From Coturnix japonica (taxonomy: Eukaryota; Chordata; Aves; Galliformes; Phasianidae): DNA of 64,000 nt. The stretch spans positions 484,342-548,341 of the forward strand of contig NW_015439533.1 in the NCBI RefSeq assembly GCF_001577835.2, read 5' to 3'. The position numbers and the translations under genes are program-made. Under the pieces are notes generated by a model. That model worked only from the letters and a program-made list of their open reading frames with translations. It was not told the DNA's origin and did no database searches. This document shows positions 22,301-33,100 of this stretch, piece after piece. The number at the start of each line of letters is the position of its first letter. Within the stretch, counting starts at the first letter, position 1.

Positions 22301-25029
22301 AACATACGCACTGATTTCACCGGGCTGTCACCAGTGCTCATCCCTAACATCATTTAAAACACATCTCGTGTTTTCCTTTATCTCAGCTGCAGATTTGCCA
22401 AGATATTCTCAGCTCCATTTTTCTGTGTTCACATCCCTGGTTCCCCTACAAGGCTCCCTGCACTCTGACCGCGCCGCCAGCACTGCACGCCCATTGCAGC
22501 ACATCTCCCACCCTGAGCAAAGCAGCAGCGCTGCTGTCAGCGCAGAGATCAGCTCACAGCCCCCGACCCCCCGTTACAGCCACCAGCAGCACCAGCCCCC
22601 GCGCTGCCCCCAGCCCCGGCCCGACACCTCCGGCAGCCGCGGTGCAGCAGCGCCGCCTGGTGGGCACGGACAGCGCCCATCAGCTCCACCCACCGCCCGT
22701 TCATCCCGCGGTCCCCGCAGCTCGGCTCGGGGCAGGACAGGGGCTTCTCCCCTTTACCGGCCCTGGGAGAAGCGGGGACTGTCATGCGCCATTGGATCCC
22801 ACCTTGTCTACCTTCCTACTGACTGCAGGGAGCTAAATTCGTAGAATCATAGAATAGCGTGGGTTGCAAAGGCCCACAGTGCTCATTCCATCCAACCCCC
22901 TGCTGTGTGCAGGGTCACCAACCAGCAGCCCAGGCTGCCCAGAGCCACATCCAGCCTGGCCTTGAATGCCTGCAGAGATGGGGCATCCACAGCCTCCTTG
23001 GGCAACATGTTCAGTGCGTCACCAGCCTCTGGGGGAAGAGCTTCCTCCTAAGATCCAACCTGAACCTCCCCTGCCTCAGTTTAAAACCAATTTGGGATAC
23101 TTGCCATCTGAAGAGCAGTTTCCTCTGTTCCATGGACCATGGCCTCCCATAGAAACCTGTGGAAGGGAGAAGCAGGTAAAAAGAGGAGCAATAAAAGATT
23201 CTCTCTCTGCCCTTAAACAGTGCAGCAACTCCAGGACAAGGCACCGTTGCCACCAGTGGCTGTGATGGAGCACACAGTCTGTGGGGATGCCTGTGATGGC
23301 ACAGACCATTTCATGGAGTGTGGCCTCCACTGGAAAACACCAACCCCACAAGCTTGTAAAGGGAAAGAAAGCACATTATGGAGCAGCCCTGAGGGCTGTC
23401 TGCTGACAGGAATGCTCACCAGTGAGCCAGGGCATTGCCCTTCTGATGGCTCACACAACAGAACTGAATGCAGGAAATATGGATCCGGAGTCATCAAGTT
23501 CCACGGTGTTTCTGAGCATTTCTACTTCTCCCTCCTGAAGGCCTGGGAGGCTGTTGGGCAACAGAGCGTGACACAAGCTGGGGCTGCAGCAGCACACAGC
23601 CTGCCCTGTGCCCACCCTGCCCTGCCCAGTACTGAGTGCAGTGAAGGGGCACTGCTGGTCCTGCAGCACCACTCCCCACTGGGACCACTGCCAGGGATAG
23701 GGCCTTCCTACTTCTGCCTGTAGGAAGACCTGGGAGGTGCAGAACTGCTTGCAAAGCCAGTGGGTAAAACAAAACAAAACAAAAATGTACCAACAAAAAC
23801 CTGCCGGCTCCTGCAGTGGCATCTCCATAGGAAGGATGCACATGCTCTGCTCTTTTAGGGACCAGTGACCAGTGAGGACTGTTGCAGTGTGTTTGCCCCT
23901 TGGCTCTCCCATGGCCCATAACATGACAGCAGCACCCAATGAGCACCACCATTCACCATCTTTTGGGCTGTCAGTGGCTGCTGGAGATGTGGGAAAGCAA
24001 AGTCCCAAGGCTGCAGCCACTCCCCACCACCTACCCTGTCCCAGTGCAGGTCTTACCACCCAGCCACAAGACTGACTGCCTGTGCCCTCTGGCTGCCACC
24101 AGCACTGCCCAGGTGTCAGAAGGGAGCAGGGCTCTGTGTAGGACACGCTGTCTCAGCTTTGGGCTGGCCCTGCCCAGCAGTGCCCTGTTCAGTGCCCTGC
24201 CTGCAGCACCAGCACTCCCCACCAGCGTCGGTGCTACTGCAGGGTGAGGGATGCTCTTCCTCCTTCACTTTTCTGGTAACCTCCTCCTCCTCCTGGAGTA
24301 GCTCTGCTGACAGCACCTCCATCCTTCTCTTTCCAGGTCAGATTCCTCCTTGCTATCAGCTTTCCATTCCTACACTTTTCATTCAGTTTGTGCTTATTTG
24401 TAGTGTTTTTGCCCTAGGCAAGGCAGCAGGCAGTGGGCTGCACAGTGGTGATGTGCTGCCAAGAAACGAGGAGATGCTTCTGACCAGCAGGTGCCAGGCC
24501 TTGCCCAGCTGCAGAGATGCAGAACTGCACGCAGGAGCTGCAGCTGAGGGAGGAAGGGGGGCAGAGCGACACTGAACTGCCACAGGAGCAGCTCTCCCCG
24601 AGCAGCGCCAGGCTCAGCGCTGCACTGCAGGCAGGGAGGCAGGAGGAGCACAACCCAGGGAAGACAAAGATCCATTGCGGTGTATTGGAGCCAGAGCTGC
24701 ACATCCCTGAGCCACACCGTGACGCTGGGAGGGGCCGCGCTGGGGCTCCGAGGGGCGCATCCGTGCTCCGTGACAGAGCTGGGGACCTTCACCAGGGGCT
24801 GCCGTTCCACACCCTCGGGCGCAGAGCGCTGTGCAGGGCCGAGGCTGCCTCCCCCGCTCCCGGGATTCTGGCCGTGGCGAGCTCGGCTCCCACCGGCCCT
24901 TCCCGGCCGCAGCGCGCTCCTGGTGGGCCGGGACATCCCCTGCAGCGCCCCGGCGAGGCACCGGCCCCGTGGGGACCGGCAAGACCTACCTTCCACCACG
25001 CCGCAGAGGAAACGCGGCCTCCCGGCCAT
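13338..25029 (-). CDS. Protein O-GlcNAcase-like (divergent OGA paralogue), complete
   Basis: GH84 enzymes remove O-GlcNAc from Ser/Thr of nuclear and cytosolic proteins. Exons: 24990-25029, 23105-23156, 21691-21788, 21210-21340, 20714-20885, 20363-20461, 19947-20225, 19575-19700, 17881-18710, 17578-17752, 15944-16029, 15621-15725, 14483-14574, 13925-14105, 13681-13852, 13338-13474; 2775 nt, 924 residues (human OGA 916). The first 300 residues align to human OGA with a constant offset of 53: G14 (G67), K45 (K98), catalytic D121/D122 (D174/D175), Y166 (Y219), W225/N227/D232 (W278/N280/D285) and N260 (N313). A variable Ser/Pro linker (about 300-558), stalk helices ([25 protein letters not shown]) and the C-terminal GNAT-like domain ([24 protein letters not shown] end) follow. 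The human-type long N-terminus is absent; the ATG at 25029 opens [20 protein letters not shown]. Intron 2 is GC-AG. It is head-to-head with DOK1. Canonical bird OGA should be closer to human, so this is judged a paralogue. Confidence 0.9.
16328..16520 (-). mobile_element. CR1 LINE fragment
   Basis: It begins CAGAATCATGCAATTGTTTG and continues TTGAAAGGGATCTTAAAGATCACC...CCAACCCCTGCCATTGGC, the reverse complement of an old CR1 3' end. It is diverged and 5'-truncated, in an intron of the OGA-like gene. Confidence 0.85.
17238..17294 (-). CDS. Candidate 57-nt cassette exon in the OGA-like gene
   Basis: The acceptor CCCTTGCAG (AG at 17295-17296) and donor GTAAGT (GT at 17236-17237) bound exactly 19 codons in the phase of the flanking exons (1/2). 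It would insert [20 protein letters not shown] between FVLWL and CQSITAPLF, where human OGA has no residues. Skipping restores WLGCQS, matching WLGCRS of human OGA. Transcript support is unknown. Confidence 0.5.
17753..17820. other. Start of the short intron after the 830-nt OGA-like exon
   Basis: The intron between 17881 and 17752 is only 128 nt, and nearly half of it is the donor-bearing 19-bp repeat. Each downstream donor would shorten it (to 109, 90 and 71 nt), the shortest being near the practical lower limit for vertebrate introns. Confidence 0.6.
17823..17881 (-). repeat. 19-bp tandem repeat carrying four successive splice donors
   Basis: On the minus strand the 3' edge of the 830-nt exon reads TGTGTG followed by three copies of a 19-bp unit starting GTAAGGCTGATAAGG, then a fourth GTAAGG. 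Each unit recreates the same GTG|GTAAGG donor. The first donor (GT at 17880-17879) gives the conserved join. Donors 2 and 3 add 19 and 38 nt and shift frame; donor 4 adds 57 nt and includes a stop. Confidence 0.9.
22838..23096 (-). mobile_element. CR1 LINE fragment beside OGA-like exon 2
   Basis: The left end has TAGAATCATAGAATAGCG (the 3' tail of CR1 in reverse). The body reads GGTTGCAAAGGCCC, CAGCCCAGGCTGCCCAGAGC, GGGCATCCACAGCCTCCTTG and CAGTTTAAAACCA. It is 5'-truncated at about 23096 and ends about eight bases from the donor of the 52-nt exon at 23105-23156. Confidence 0.95.
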
Positions 25030-25720
25030 GACCGCGCAGGAACGGCCCTGCGGTGGTGGGGCGGGCAGGGACGGGGCGATGCGGGGAGGGATAGAGGGGC
25101 AGGCGGAAGGATGCTGGGAGGGATGGAGAGGAGAGCCGAGGGACGGAGAGGAGCCGGAGCGGTGCGCGGACGGACACCGCGCACGGACACCGAGCGCCCA
25201 CCCCGCACAGACGCGGCGGCCGCCGCAGCGCAGGGGGCGGCTCCGGCAGGTGGGGCCGGGGAGGGGCCGGGCGCGGGGCGGGGACGTGGCGCAGCCCGCG
25301 GGCAGAGCGGCACGGAGCCATCGGGCGGCGGCAGGGAGGTCTCAGGGGGAAGCGGTCCGAGCCCGCCGCCGTGCGGGGCATCACCGCAGCCCCGCCGCTC
25401 CGTGCCGTTCCATGCCGCTCCATGCCGCTCCGTGCCGCTCCGTGCCGTTCCGTGCCGCTCCGTGTTACTCCGTGCCGTTCCGTGCCTTTCCATGCCGCTC
25501 CGTGCCGTTCCGTGCCGTTCCGTGTTACTCCGTGCCGCTCCGTGCCGTTCCGTGCCGTTCCGTGTTACTCCGTGCCGCTCCGTGCCGTTCCGTGCCGCTC
25601 CGCCCCGCTCCCCTCGTGCGGTTCGGGCTGCGGTGCCTCCCCCGCCCCACATCCGCGGAGGTCGGACTGTCGTGCCTCGCCCGTGACTCACCTGCCCGCA
25701 GACCTCGGGCCGTTGTCCCG
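24690..25720. promoter_or_regulatory. CpG island and divergent promoter region (OGA-like / DOK1 side)
   Basis: Dense CpG sequence covers the first coding exon of the OGA-like gene (24990-25029) and its upstream flank. No TATA box is evident. It faces DOK1, whose ATG is 2.1 kb away on the opposite strand. Long frames on both strands here are stop-poor GC-rich sequence, not genes. Confidence 0.65.
25394..25612. repeat. 10-bp minisatellite (CGTGCCGCTC / CGTGCCGTTC / CGTGTTACTC)
   Basis: More than 20 head-to-tail 10-bp units lie about 0.37-0.58 kb upstream of the OGA-like start codon. A CGTGTTACTC variant recurs at intervals, which indicates a higher-order repeat. Confidence 0.95.
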
Positions 25721-26875
25721 CTGCTCTGAGCTGCTGACGCACGTTCGGCTCGTGACGCTCCGTCCCGCTCCGGTTCTGGTTTGCAGAAGTGCTGCCACGT
25801 CAGAACTTCCCCGTCGTGCAGCTGCACAACATCGGTACCTGTGTGCACACAGCCTCGTGTTCGTCATCGCGGTGCCGCTCTGCTCCATTGCTGGCTGCTT
25901 TTCCTGTTTATCGGGCTAATTGTGAGGCAGATCTGTGTCCTGCAGCCTGAGTCGCACGACTTCATAAGGTGGGAAGAACACACGTGGCTTTGTTACTGTG
26001 GCCCATTCATGCAGGAGGATGAAGCGTTGGTGGCCTCCTGCACACGGGCGCTGCTGAGGGCCCTCCCAGCAGCTCTCACTACCTGTAGCGTTTCCATCTA
26101 ACCAGCCTGCATGGGTTGGCATAGAAGAAATGGGTGTCAGAGGCCAACAGCCAGGATCTGCGGCATCCTCCTTTCCCCCTTGCAGGTTCAGGCAGTGCAG
26201 GGAGGCCAGGTGATGCTGTCTGGGCGTGTGGGGAGTGAGGAGCCTGCGAGCAACTGACCGGCTGCAGCCCGACAGTCAGAGTGCACCGTGGGCCAGCAGA
26301 GTGTGCTCAGAGCTCAGTGACACGCAGGCAGCTGCACAATGCAAGGAGCACTCAAAGCATGTGAAGATTCAGTCCCTGGGTGGGGCAGACACGATGCTGC
26401 TCATAACCAGAATCGTGCTCATCGATAAAAGCTGCACCAGGGCAGACAATTATACTGCAGGAAAGCCAGCTGAGTGCTGCCAGGCGGGGTTACTTGAGCA
26501 AGCAGCCCCTCCTGGGGCTGGCTGGGCACAGGCCATGATTGCTCACCTCCTGCACAAAGCTGTGCTGGGTTGTGCTGCGGGGACAGGCTGGGCTCCAGGT
26601 TGGGTGGGCTGCAGTGGCCAGGCCCAGCTCAGGCAGTGCCGGGTGCCCAACCTCCATCCTGCACCAGCAGCCATATCCCGGTGCCACCAACCGCTGGGGA
26701 TGTCAGGCTGCGTGGAGCCCAGTGAGGGGTGAAGGACAGTGCCCCGGGCAGTGCCCTTCTGTCCCTTTTCTTTCCCAAGTGTGGATGCAGTGTGTCCAGT
26801 ATCCAGACTGTATGATCCGATGCAAAGCCAAAGCACTGCGGGGCTGCTCTCCTGGCTCTGCCGGGCGCGGTGATC

Positions 26876-26985
26876 TACGCACACACGCATGCACACACAC
26901 ATATACACATACATACACACGCACATACACACATATACACATACGCACACTCACACACACACACACACACACACACAGACCCACG
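26876..26985. repeat. CA/ACAT microsatellite upstream of DOK1
   Basis: This is a mixed (CA)n and (CACATA)n run ending about 160 bp before the DOK1 ATG. Confidence 0.95.
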
Positions 26986-27002
26986 CACACGCCGCCCACG
27001 CA

Positions 27003-27052
27003 CATTGCTGCTCATTGCTGCTCATTGCTGCTCATTGCTGCTCATTGCTGCT
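27003..27052. repeat. 10-bp x 5 repeat (ATTGCTGCTC) in the DOK1 promoter
   Basis: Five perfect copies of ATTGCTGCTC lie in tandem, ending about 95 bp upstream of the DOK1 start codon. They probably overlap the core promoter or 5' UTR. Confidence 0.95.
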
Positions 27053-27147
27053 CTCGGCCCCTCCCGCGCGTTCCCTCACGTGCTCGCCCCGCCCCGCCCC
27101 GCCCTGAGCCCGGAGCGGCGGCGGAAGCGCGGGGAGCGCGGAGCGGG

Positions 27148-30100
27148 ATGGAGCCGCCGGCCAAGGAGGGGCCGCTGTTCGTGCAGCACAGCAACAAGTT
27201 CGGCACCAAGGTGCGCGCCGAGGGGGCACGGGGCGGGACGGGGTCGGTCGGTCGGTCGGTCTCCGTCGGTCTCCGGGCCGTGGGTCGCATCGAGCCGAGC
27301 CGAGCGCAGCGCTGCCGAGCGATGGGGGCCGCAGATTGCTCCGCTCGGGCGGCCGCAATGGGAGGGAGGGAGGGAGGGAGGGAGGGAGGGAGGGCGGGGG
27401 CGGCCGTGCTCCGGGACGGGACGGGACGGGACGGGACGGGACGGGACGGGACGGGACCGGGAGGCCCCGCGCTGACTCGGTGCCTTGCAGCGGTGGAAGC
27501 GGGGCTGGTTCGCGCTGTTCCCGGCCAGCCAGCACGGCGTCGCCCGCCTGGAGTTCTTCGATTGCAAAGAGCCGGCGGGTCCGGCCGGGCGGTTGGGGAC
27601 GCGGCGCCTGGACAAGACGGTGGTTCGCCTGGCGGACTGCACCAGCGTCAGCCCCGCGCCCGCCGAGAGCGGCCCCCGGGCCGGCACGGCCGCCTTCCGC
27701 CTGGAGACCAGCGGGCGCAGTTACCTCCTGGCGGCCGAGCGGCAGCAGAGCGACGAGTGGGTGGCCAAGCTGTGCGAGATCGCCTTCCCGGTGAGCGGGG
27801 CGGGGGGCGGGGGCGGCATCTCGTGTGTCGGTGTCGCGGCCCCGACGAACCGTCCCGAGGCACCGCGGCCGTTCAGGGGCTGCCCCGCGAAGCGGCTCCG
27901 GCCTCGGCAGCCGCCCGGGTTGGACTCGTGGGGCCGCCCGGCTGCTCAGCACAACGTCCCCAGGGGCTCCTGCCTGTGCCCCGCGCTCCGGGACATCCGC
28001 TGCGCTGCTGCACGGAGCCCTGCTCAGCCCCTCAGACCTGCTGAGGGCTGGAGGTGTGTCCCCGTCGGTCCCAGCTCTTTGCCTTTCCTGCAGAGGCAGA
28101 AGCTCAACACTGAGTGGTGCAGTTTCCAGCTCTGGGACCCGTCAGGCTCCTGGGAAGCACCAGCAGCTCTGGGGACAGAGCAGCCCCTCACCGAGCCTAG
28201 GGGTCACTGTCCAGTGCCAGCATCAGTGCTGGCCCATGGCTTCCAGCTTCCCAGCCCTTCCCAGCCCCTCCCCAGGGCTGGCTATCAGCTGCCTATTGCA
28301 TCCTTGAGAAGGCAGATCACAGGGCAGTGGTGGCCTGTATGTGTTGGTGTTTGCATGGCTCTATGACAGGTCCCTGCCTGTCTGATCCCACATGTGCCCT
28401 GTACTCATTTTGGGGTGGGAGAATTGGTCACTGCTGGGCAGTGCTTCCAGACTCAGGCTATGGATGCAGGGCTGGGCTTCCCTGTAGGACCTCCCTGCAG
28501 CCATCAGTGACTGGCCCAGCTCAGAGGCACTGGTGGCACCGGGAGTCTTTCCATGTCTGTGGCCCTGTGTCATGCAGACTGTATTGCAGCCTTTGTCCTA
28601 GGCAGGGTTCCTGGTGCTCAGCTGGGAGCCCACCACCCACCTTCATTATGGTGGGGGCAGTGATGAGTGCTTCCTTGGAGCAGTGCTGTGCTAACACCTT
28701 GGTTCACCTGGTAGCTGCCAGTTGCAAACTTGGGGTCCAGAAGCTGGTCAGCAGCTTAAGGATGAGTTTGACAGTGCTGTGAGATCAAGGGGCTGTACTG
28801 AAGGCCTGCCCTGGAGCACAAGGTGTAGGAGCTGCTGCATGTGATCTATGCAAGAAGGTGAAGGTGCTTGGTTGCAATTTCTGCTCATCTGCTTGGAGAG
28901 TGAGATTTTGTGTTGTGTTAACTGTGGTCCAGGAGGTAAGCAGCTTGGGAATGGCCCACAGAGATCATTTGATCCTGGGTTGCATCAAGAGAATCACAAC
29001 CAGCAGGTTGAGGGAGATGATTCTGCCCCTCTACTCTGCTCTTGTGAGACCCCACCTGGAGTACTGTGTCCAGTTCTGGGGCCTCCAACACAAAAAGGAC
29101 ATGGAGCTGTTGGAGCAGGTCCAGAGGAGGGTCACAGAGATGATCAGAGGGCTGGAGCACCTCCCCAGCAGGGGCAGCATGAGGGAGCCGTGGCTTTTCA
29201 GCCTGGAGAAGAGGAGGCTCAGAGAAGACCAGATAGTGGCCTTCCAGGACCTGAAGGAGCCTACAGGAAAGCTGGAGAGTGAGTTATTGAAAGGGCATAT
29301 AGTGACAGGACGAGGGGAAATGGCTTTAAACTTAAAGAGGGTAGATTTAGACTAGGTAATAGAAAGAAATTCTGTCCTGTGGGGGTGGTGAGGTACAGGA
29401 ACAGGTTGCCCATTGAGGTTGTGAACGTCCCCTCCCTGGAGGCATTGCAGGCCAGGCTGGATGGGGCTGTGAGCAACCTGGCCCAGTGGAAGGTGACCCT
29501 GCCTATAGCGGGGGGTTGGAACTAGAGGATCTTAAAGGTCCCTTCCAACCCAAACTGTTCTGATTCTTTTTCTTTTGAGCATGAGGGAAGGTGCAGTCCA
29601 ACAAAGCCCCTGGGCATTCTTGGCTGCCTGCTCCCAGGTTGAGCTCTGCTCCATTGGATACTTCAGGAGGGCAGAAGATGCTGCTGTCAGCTCTTGGACT
29701 TTGGGTTTTAGCAGCGCATCCTGTTTAGAAGCCAGAGAGAATCTGTTGGCCTTGTTTGGGCCTTACTTCTCACAGGGGAGCTCATGTGACTAGTTTTAAA
29801 CTGAAACTGCAGCAGCTTGCCTTCTGCAAGATGTGCTGCAACCCCGGCCACGTGACCCTGGGAAAGTTTCCTGCTTGGTCTGAGCTCAGACCCTCCTGCG
29901 GGAGCACAAAATCCACTGAAGGGCTGTTGCCAACATCAGTGGGCCCCTGGTTTACATGGGGCTGCTCCAGAGGAGGGTCCCTGGGGGCACTGAGGGTGCG
30001 TCTGCCACACTGGTCCACGGGGGACTCTGCAGTGGAGATGTGGCCCCTGGCAGAGTGTTTGCGTTGCACTTTCAGTTCTGCATATGCTAAAAGTAGAAGT

Positions 30101-33100
30101 GCTCGCTTCCTTCTGTGGTCTGTGCACTAATCCTGGCACTGCCTTCCTAGCTGTGCTGAAGGACACGGGCTGCTGTGGCTGGGTCGTGGCATCTGCTCCC
30201 TCCCTGTTTGTGTGGCTGGGAGAGCGGCTGAGGCCATGCAGTGCTTTGGGTGCTGATACCCCCATGCTGGAGCACGTGTGGAAGTGGGGCTGCTTTTGGC
30301 CTCCACAGTGTGCTCCTGTGTGCCAAGACTGAGCTGCCCCAGTGATCAGATGGTCAGCGGTGCCCTGGGCACAGGGGTCCCACAGGGGGGCTGTGTCAGC
30401 ACTGACTGTGCACAGTGGAGGGAGCCCTGCTGGGAGAGGAGGAAGTTCTTCTTTGAAAGAGTGGTCAGATACTGGGACGGGCTGCCCACAGAAATGGTGG
30501 GGTCGTGTCCCTGGAGGTGTTGAAGAACCGTGGAGATGTGGCATTGAGGGACATGGTCAATGGAGGTGGTGGATCTGAGATGGGGCTGAGATTGATGATC
30601 TTAGAGGGTTTTTTTATCCTCTGTGACTGTGAGATCTGCTCCCTATCCCCTGCACTGTGCTAGGATTTCCAAGCAGCCCCTTCTACCCAGTCCAGTCTCT
30701 TTCTGTCCCTGTCACTCTGGATGGGTATGGACTATGGCACAGGGTGGGAGGGGGCTTTGCTGAGTTGTGCTGGGCTGGGTGGCCTTGGGGGAGGGCAGTG
30801 GGGACTAGGGGAAATGGGGCAGGGGACAATGACCCCGAGGGGTCCTTGCAGTGCTGGGGCAGACAGAGGGGCTGGCACTGATCCTCTGTCTCTCATCAGG
30901 GGAATGGGCCCAGGAATGCTGCTGTGTCTGTCCAGTGTGGTAGAGAGGGCAGCGCGGAGGCGCCGGTCCTGGAGATGGCTGTGAACTCTATCTACTATTC
31001 AAGAGATGAAGGTGAGCTCTAATGCTGCCGTCCCTTCCCTGGACTGTCCTGCTGCCATCCCCTTGCTGGGCTCCCACAGGCAGTGCTGGGCAGTGCTGGG
31101 AGCAAGGGTGTGATTTTTTTTGCCTCCCCTGAGCTCTCCTGTTCCTGCAGTGAATGCCTTCTGGGTGACAGTGCAGCGCACTGAGGCTGCGGAGCGGTGT
31201 GAGCTGCGCGGTTCCTACGTGCTCAAGGCTGAACGTGACAGTCTCGTCCTGAAGGACCCGCAGACCAGTGAGATCCTCTATGTCTGGCCCTACCGGCTGC
31301 TCCGGAGATATGGCCGGGACAAGGTGTGTGTGTGAATGGGCAGCCTTGTGCCCCACAGACTGTCACATTGGTGCTGTGGGCCCTGCCAAGTGCTGCAGCT
31401 GCTGCAGCCCTTGGTGACCACAGCAGCATCTCTGGGGCATCTGTGACCCTTGGTCTGTGCTCAGCTCCCCAGTGGTGTCACTGTGCAGGAGTGTGAGCTG
31501 TGCTGTGCCCACCCCTCCAGGGGGCTCAGCTGAACAGCCTGTTCCACATGGTCCTTTCCCAACTCCCACTGTGGCCATTGCAGCCGCTGCCCACACTTGT
31601 TCTCTCTCCCCTCACTCCAGACCCACGCTGCTGGGTAGCTGGGCACTCTGATGGCTCCCAGCATGTATCCATTCCTCCTGGGGGACATTACTCGGAGCAG
31701 GATGGGCTGTTTGAGACAACTGTTCTGCTCTGCTTGTGTTCATCTTATGGGGCACAGTGCTGTGAGTGTGACTGACCTGTGTGGGCCTGTGCTTCCTCTG
31801 TGTCCTGCAGTATTGTGTTCCCCATCTGTCCTGCTGCTACACAGACTGCACGTTGTATGATCTATGCTGGGGAGGAAGAAAGTGGCCTCCCTGGGGCTGT
31901 TCACAGAAGTGATGCCATCAGTTGCAGCTTCCAGCAGCATGTTCTGTGGCACTTCACCAAAACAGAAACAGAAGCTGAGCTGTTCCCAGGATGGCAGTGC
32001 CAGAGGCAGCAGTGCTGAGTCACTGGAGGAGCTGGTGGCTGCACTCCTGGGTCTGCTGGTGGGGACAAGTTGGCTGTGCCTGTGCTTAGCAGGGCTGACC
32101 CACACAAAGTCTGTCATCAAAGGCTCTTACAGCAACCACGGAGACAGCTGCTGCATGCCAGACAACATCAGAAAGACTTTTGGCTCTCCTGGGTTCAGGG
32201 GCCGAGGTCCAATAAGGGTCTATGCATTTGCTGGTGGGAACTTAGCATGAGTGCGCAGGCCTGAGAAGTACAGCCTTGGTCAAGGCTTCTCTTTATTGTT
32301 AATGACATAAAGTACTTTGATGCTTACAGGACAAATACTTTGTTTGCTGTCGGTAAGCAAACTGCTGCTTCTGGCCTGTCTTGCATGGAAAGCTATATTC
32401 CTCTCTTGGATTCCTTATCTTTCTGCTTCCCTTCGCCTGACTGATGCTGACTTACCCAAGATACCCAGAGCACTTTCTCCTGCTGAACCTTCTTGCCCCG
32501 CTCAGTTCCCAGCTGGCTCCAGCTGTTGAACCTGAGACTGCTGGCAGAGCTCAGGGAAGAGGACAGCCTTCAGCAGAGCCTGCAGCTCTGCCCTTGGGTG
32601 ACTGCAGCGCTGTCCCCTCAGCTCTGTGCCCCACTTCACAGCTGTTTCAGCCTGATAGACAGTCCTGCCTTTGCCTGGGTGCTGTGCAGTCACTGAGTGA
32701 AGTGCAACCTCAGTACTCACAGCAGGGAACAAATGAGCAGGGTGCTCAGTTGGGCCATTTGCAGGCCCAGTGCTGCAGCCATGTGTGCATCAGGGGAGCA
32801 TGGCCTGCATGGCTCCAGGAGTTGCTGAGTGGGACATGACTTCTGGCTTCTCTTGCAGGTGATGTTTTCCTTTGAAGCTGGCAGACGTTGTGATTCTGGA
32901 CCAGGGAACTTCACCTTTGAGACCAAGCAGGGCAATGAGATCTTCCGCTTGGTGGAAGCCTCCATCCGAGAACAGAAAGCTCAGGTAGAGGAGAACCTGC
33001 AGAGCTGTGACTCGTTGGACTCTGACAGCCCCAGTGTGGTGCTGATCCGCCAGTCTCTGGCTGATGCACTGAGCCTGGAGCAGCCCACAGAAGGGGATGC

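Noticed and set aside
19950-25029. That the OGA-like locus is a processed pseudogene or the canonical OGA gene
   Set aside because: It has 15 introns and an intact frame, so it is not a retrocopy. Divergence from human OGA in the linker and C-terminus and the LOXL3/DOK1 setting do not fit the canonical gene. A formal tree is still needed.
24517-25729. Long frames of 300-390 codons on both strands near the OGA-like first exon
   Set aside because: CpG-rich and 10-bp repeat sequence with Arg/Pro/Ala-rich output; only 24990-25029 on the minus strand fits a gene.
26539-28044. 501-codon plus-strand frame overlapping DOK1 exons 1 and 2
   Set aside because: It is out of frame with the PH domain encoded by 27148-27210 and 27491-27790.
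28858-29355. 165-codon frame with [17 protein letters not shown]
   Set aside because: A remnant of CR1 reverse transcriptase inside DOK1 intron 2, not a host gene.
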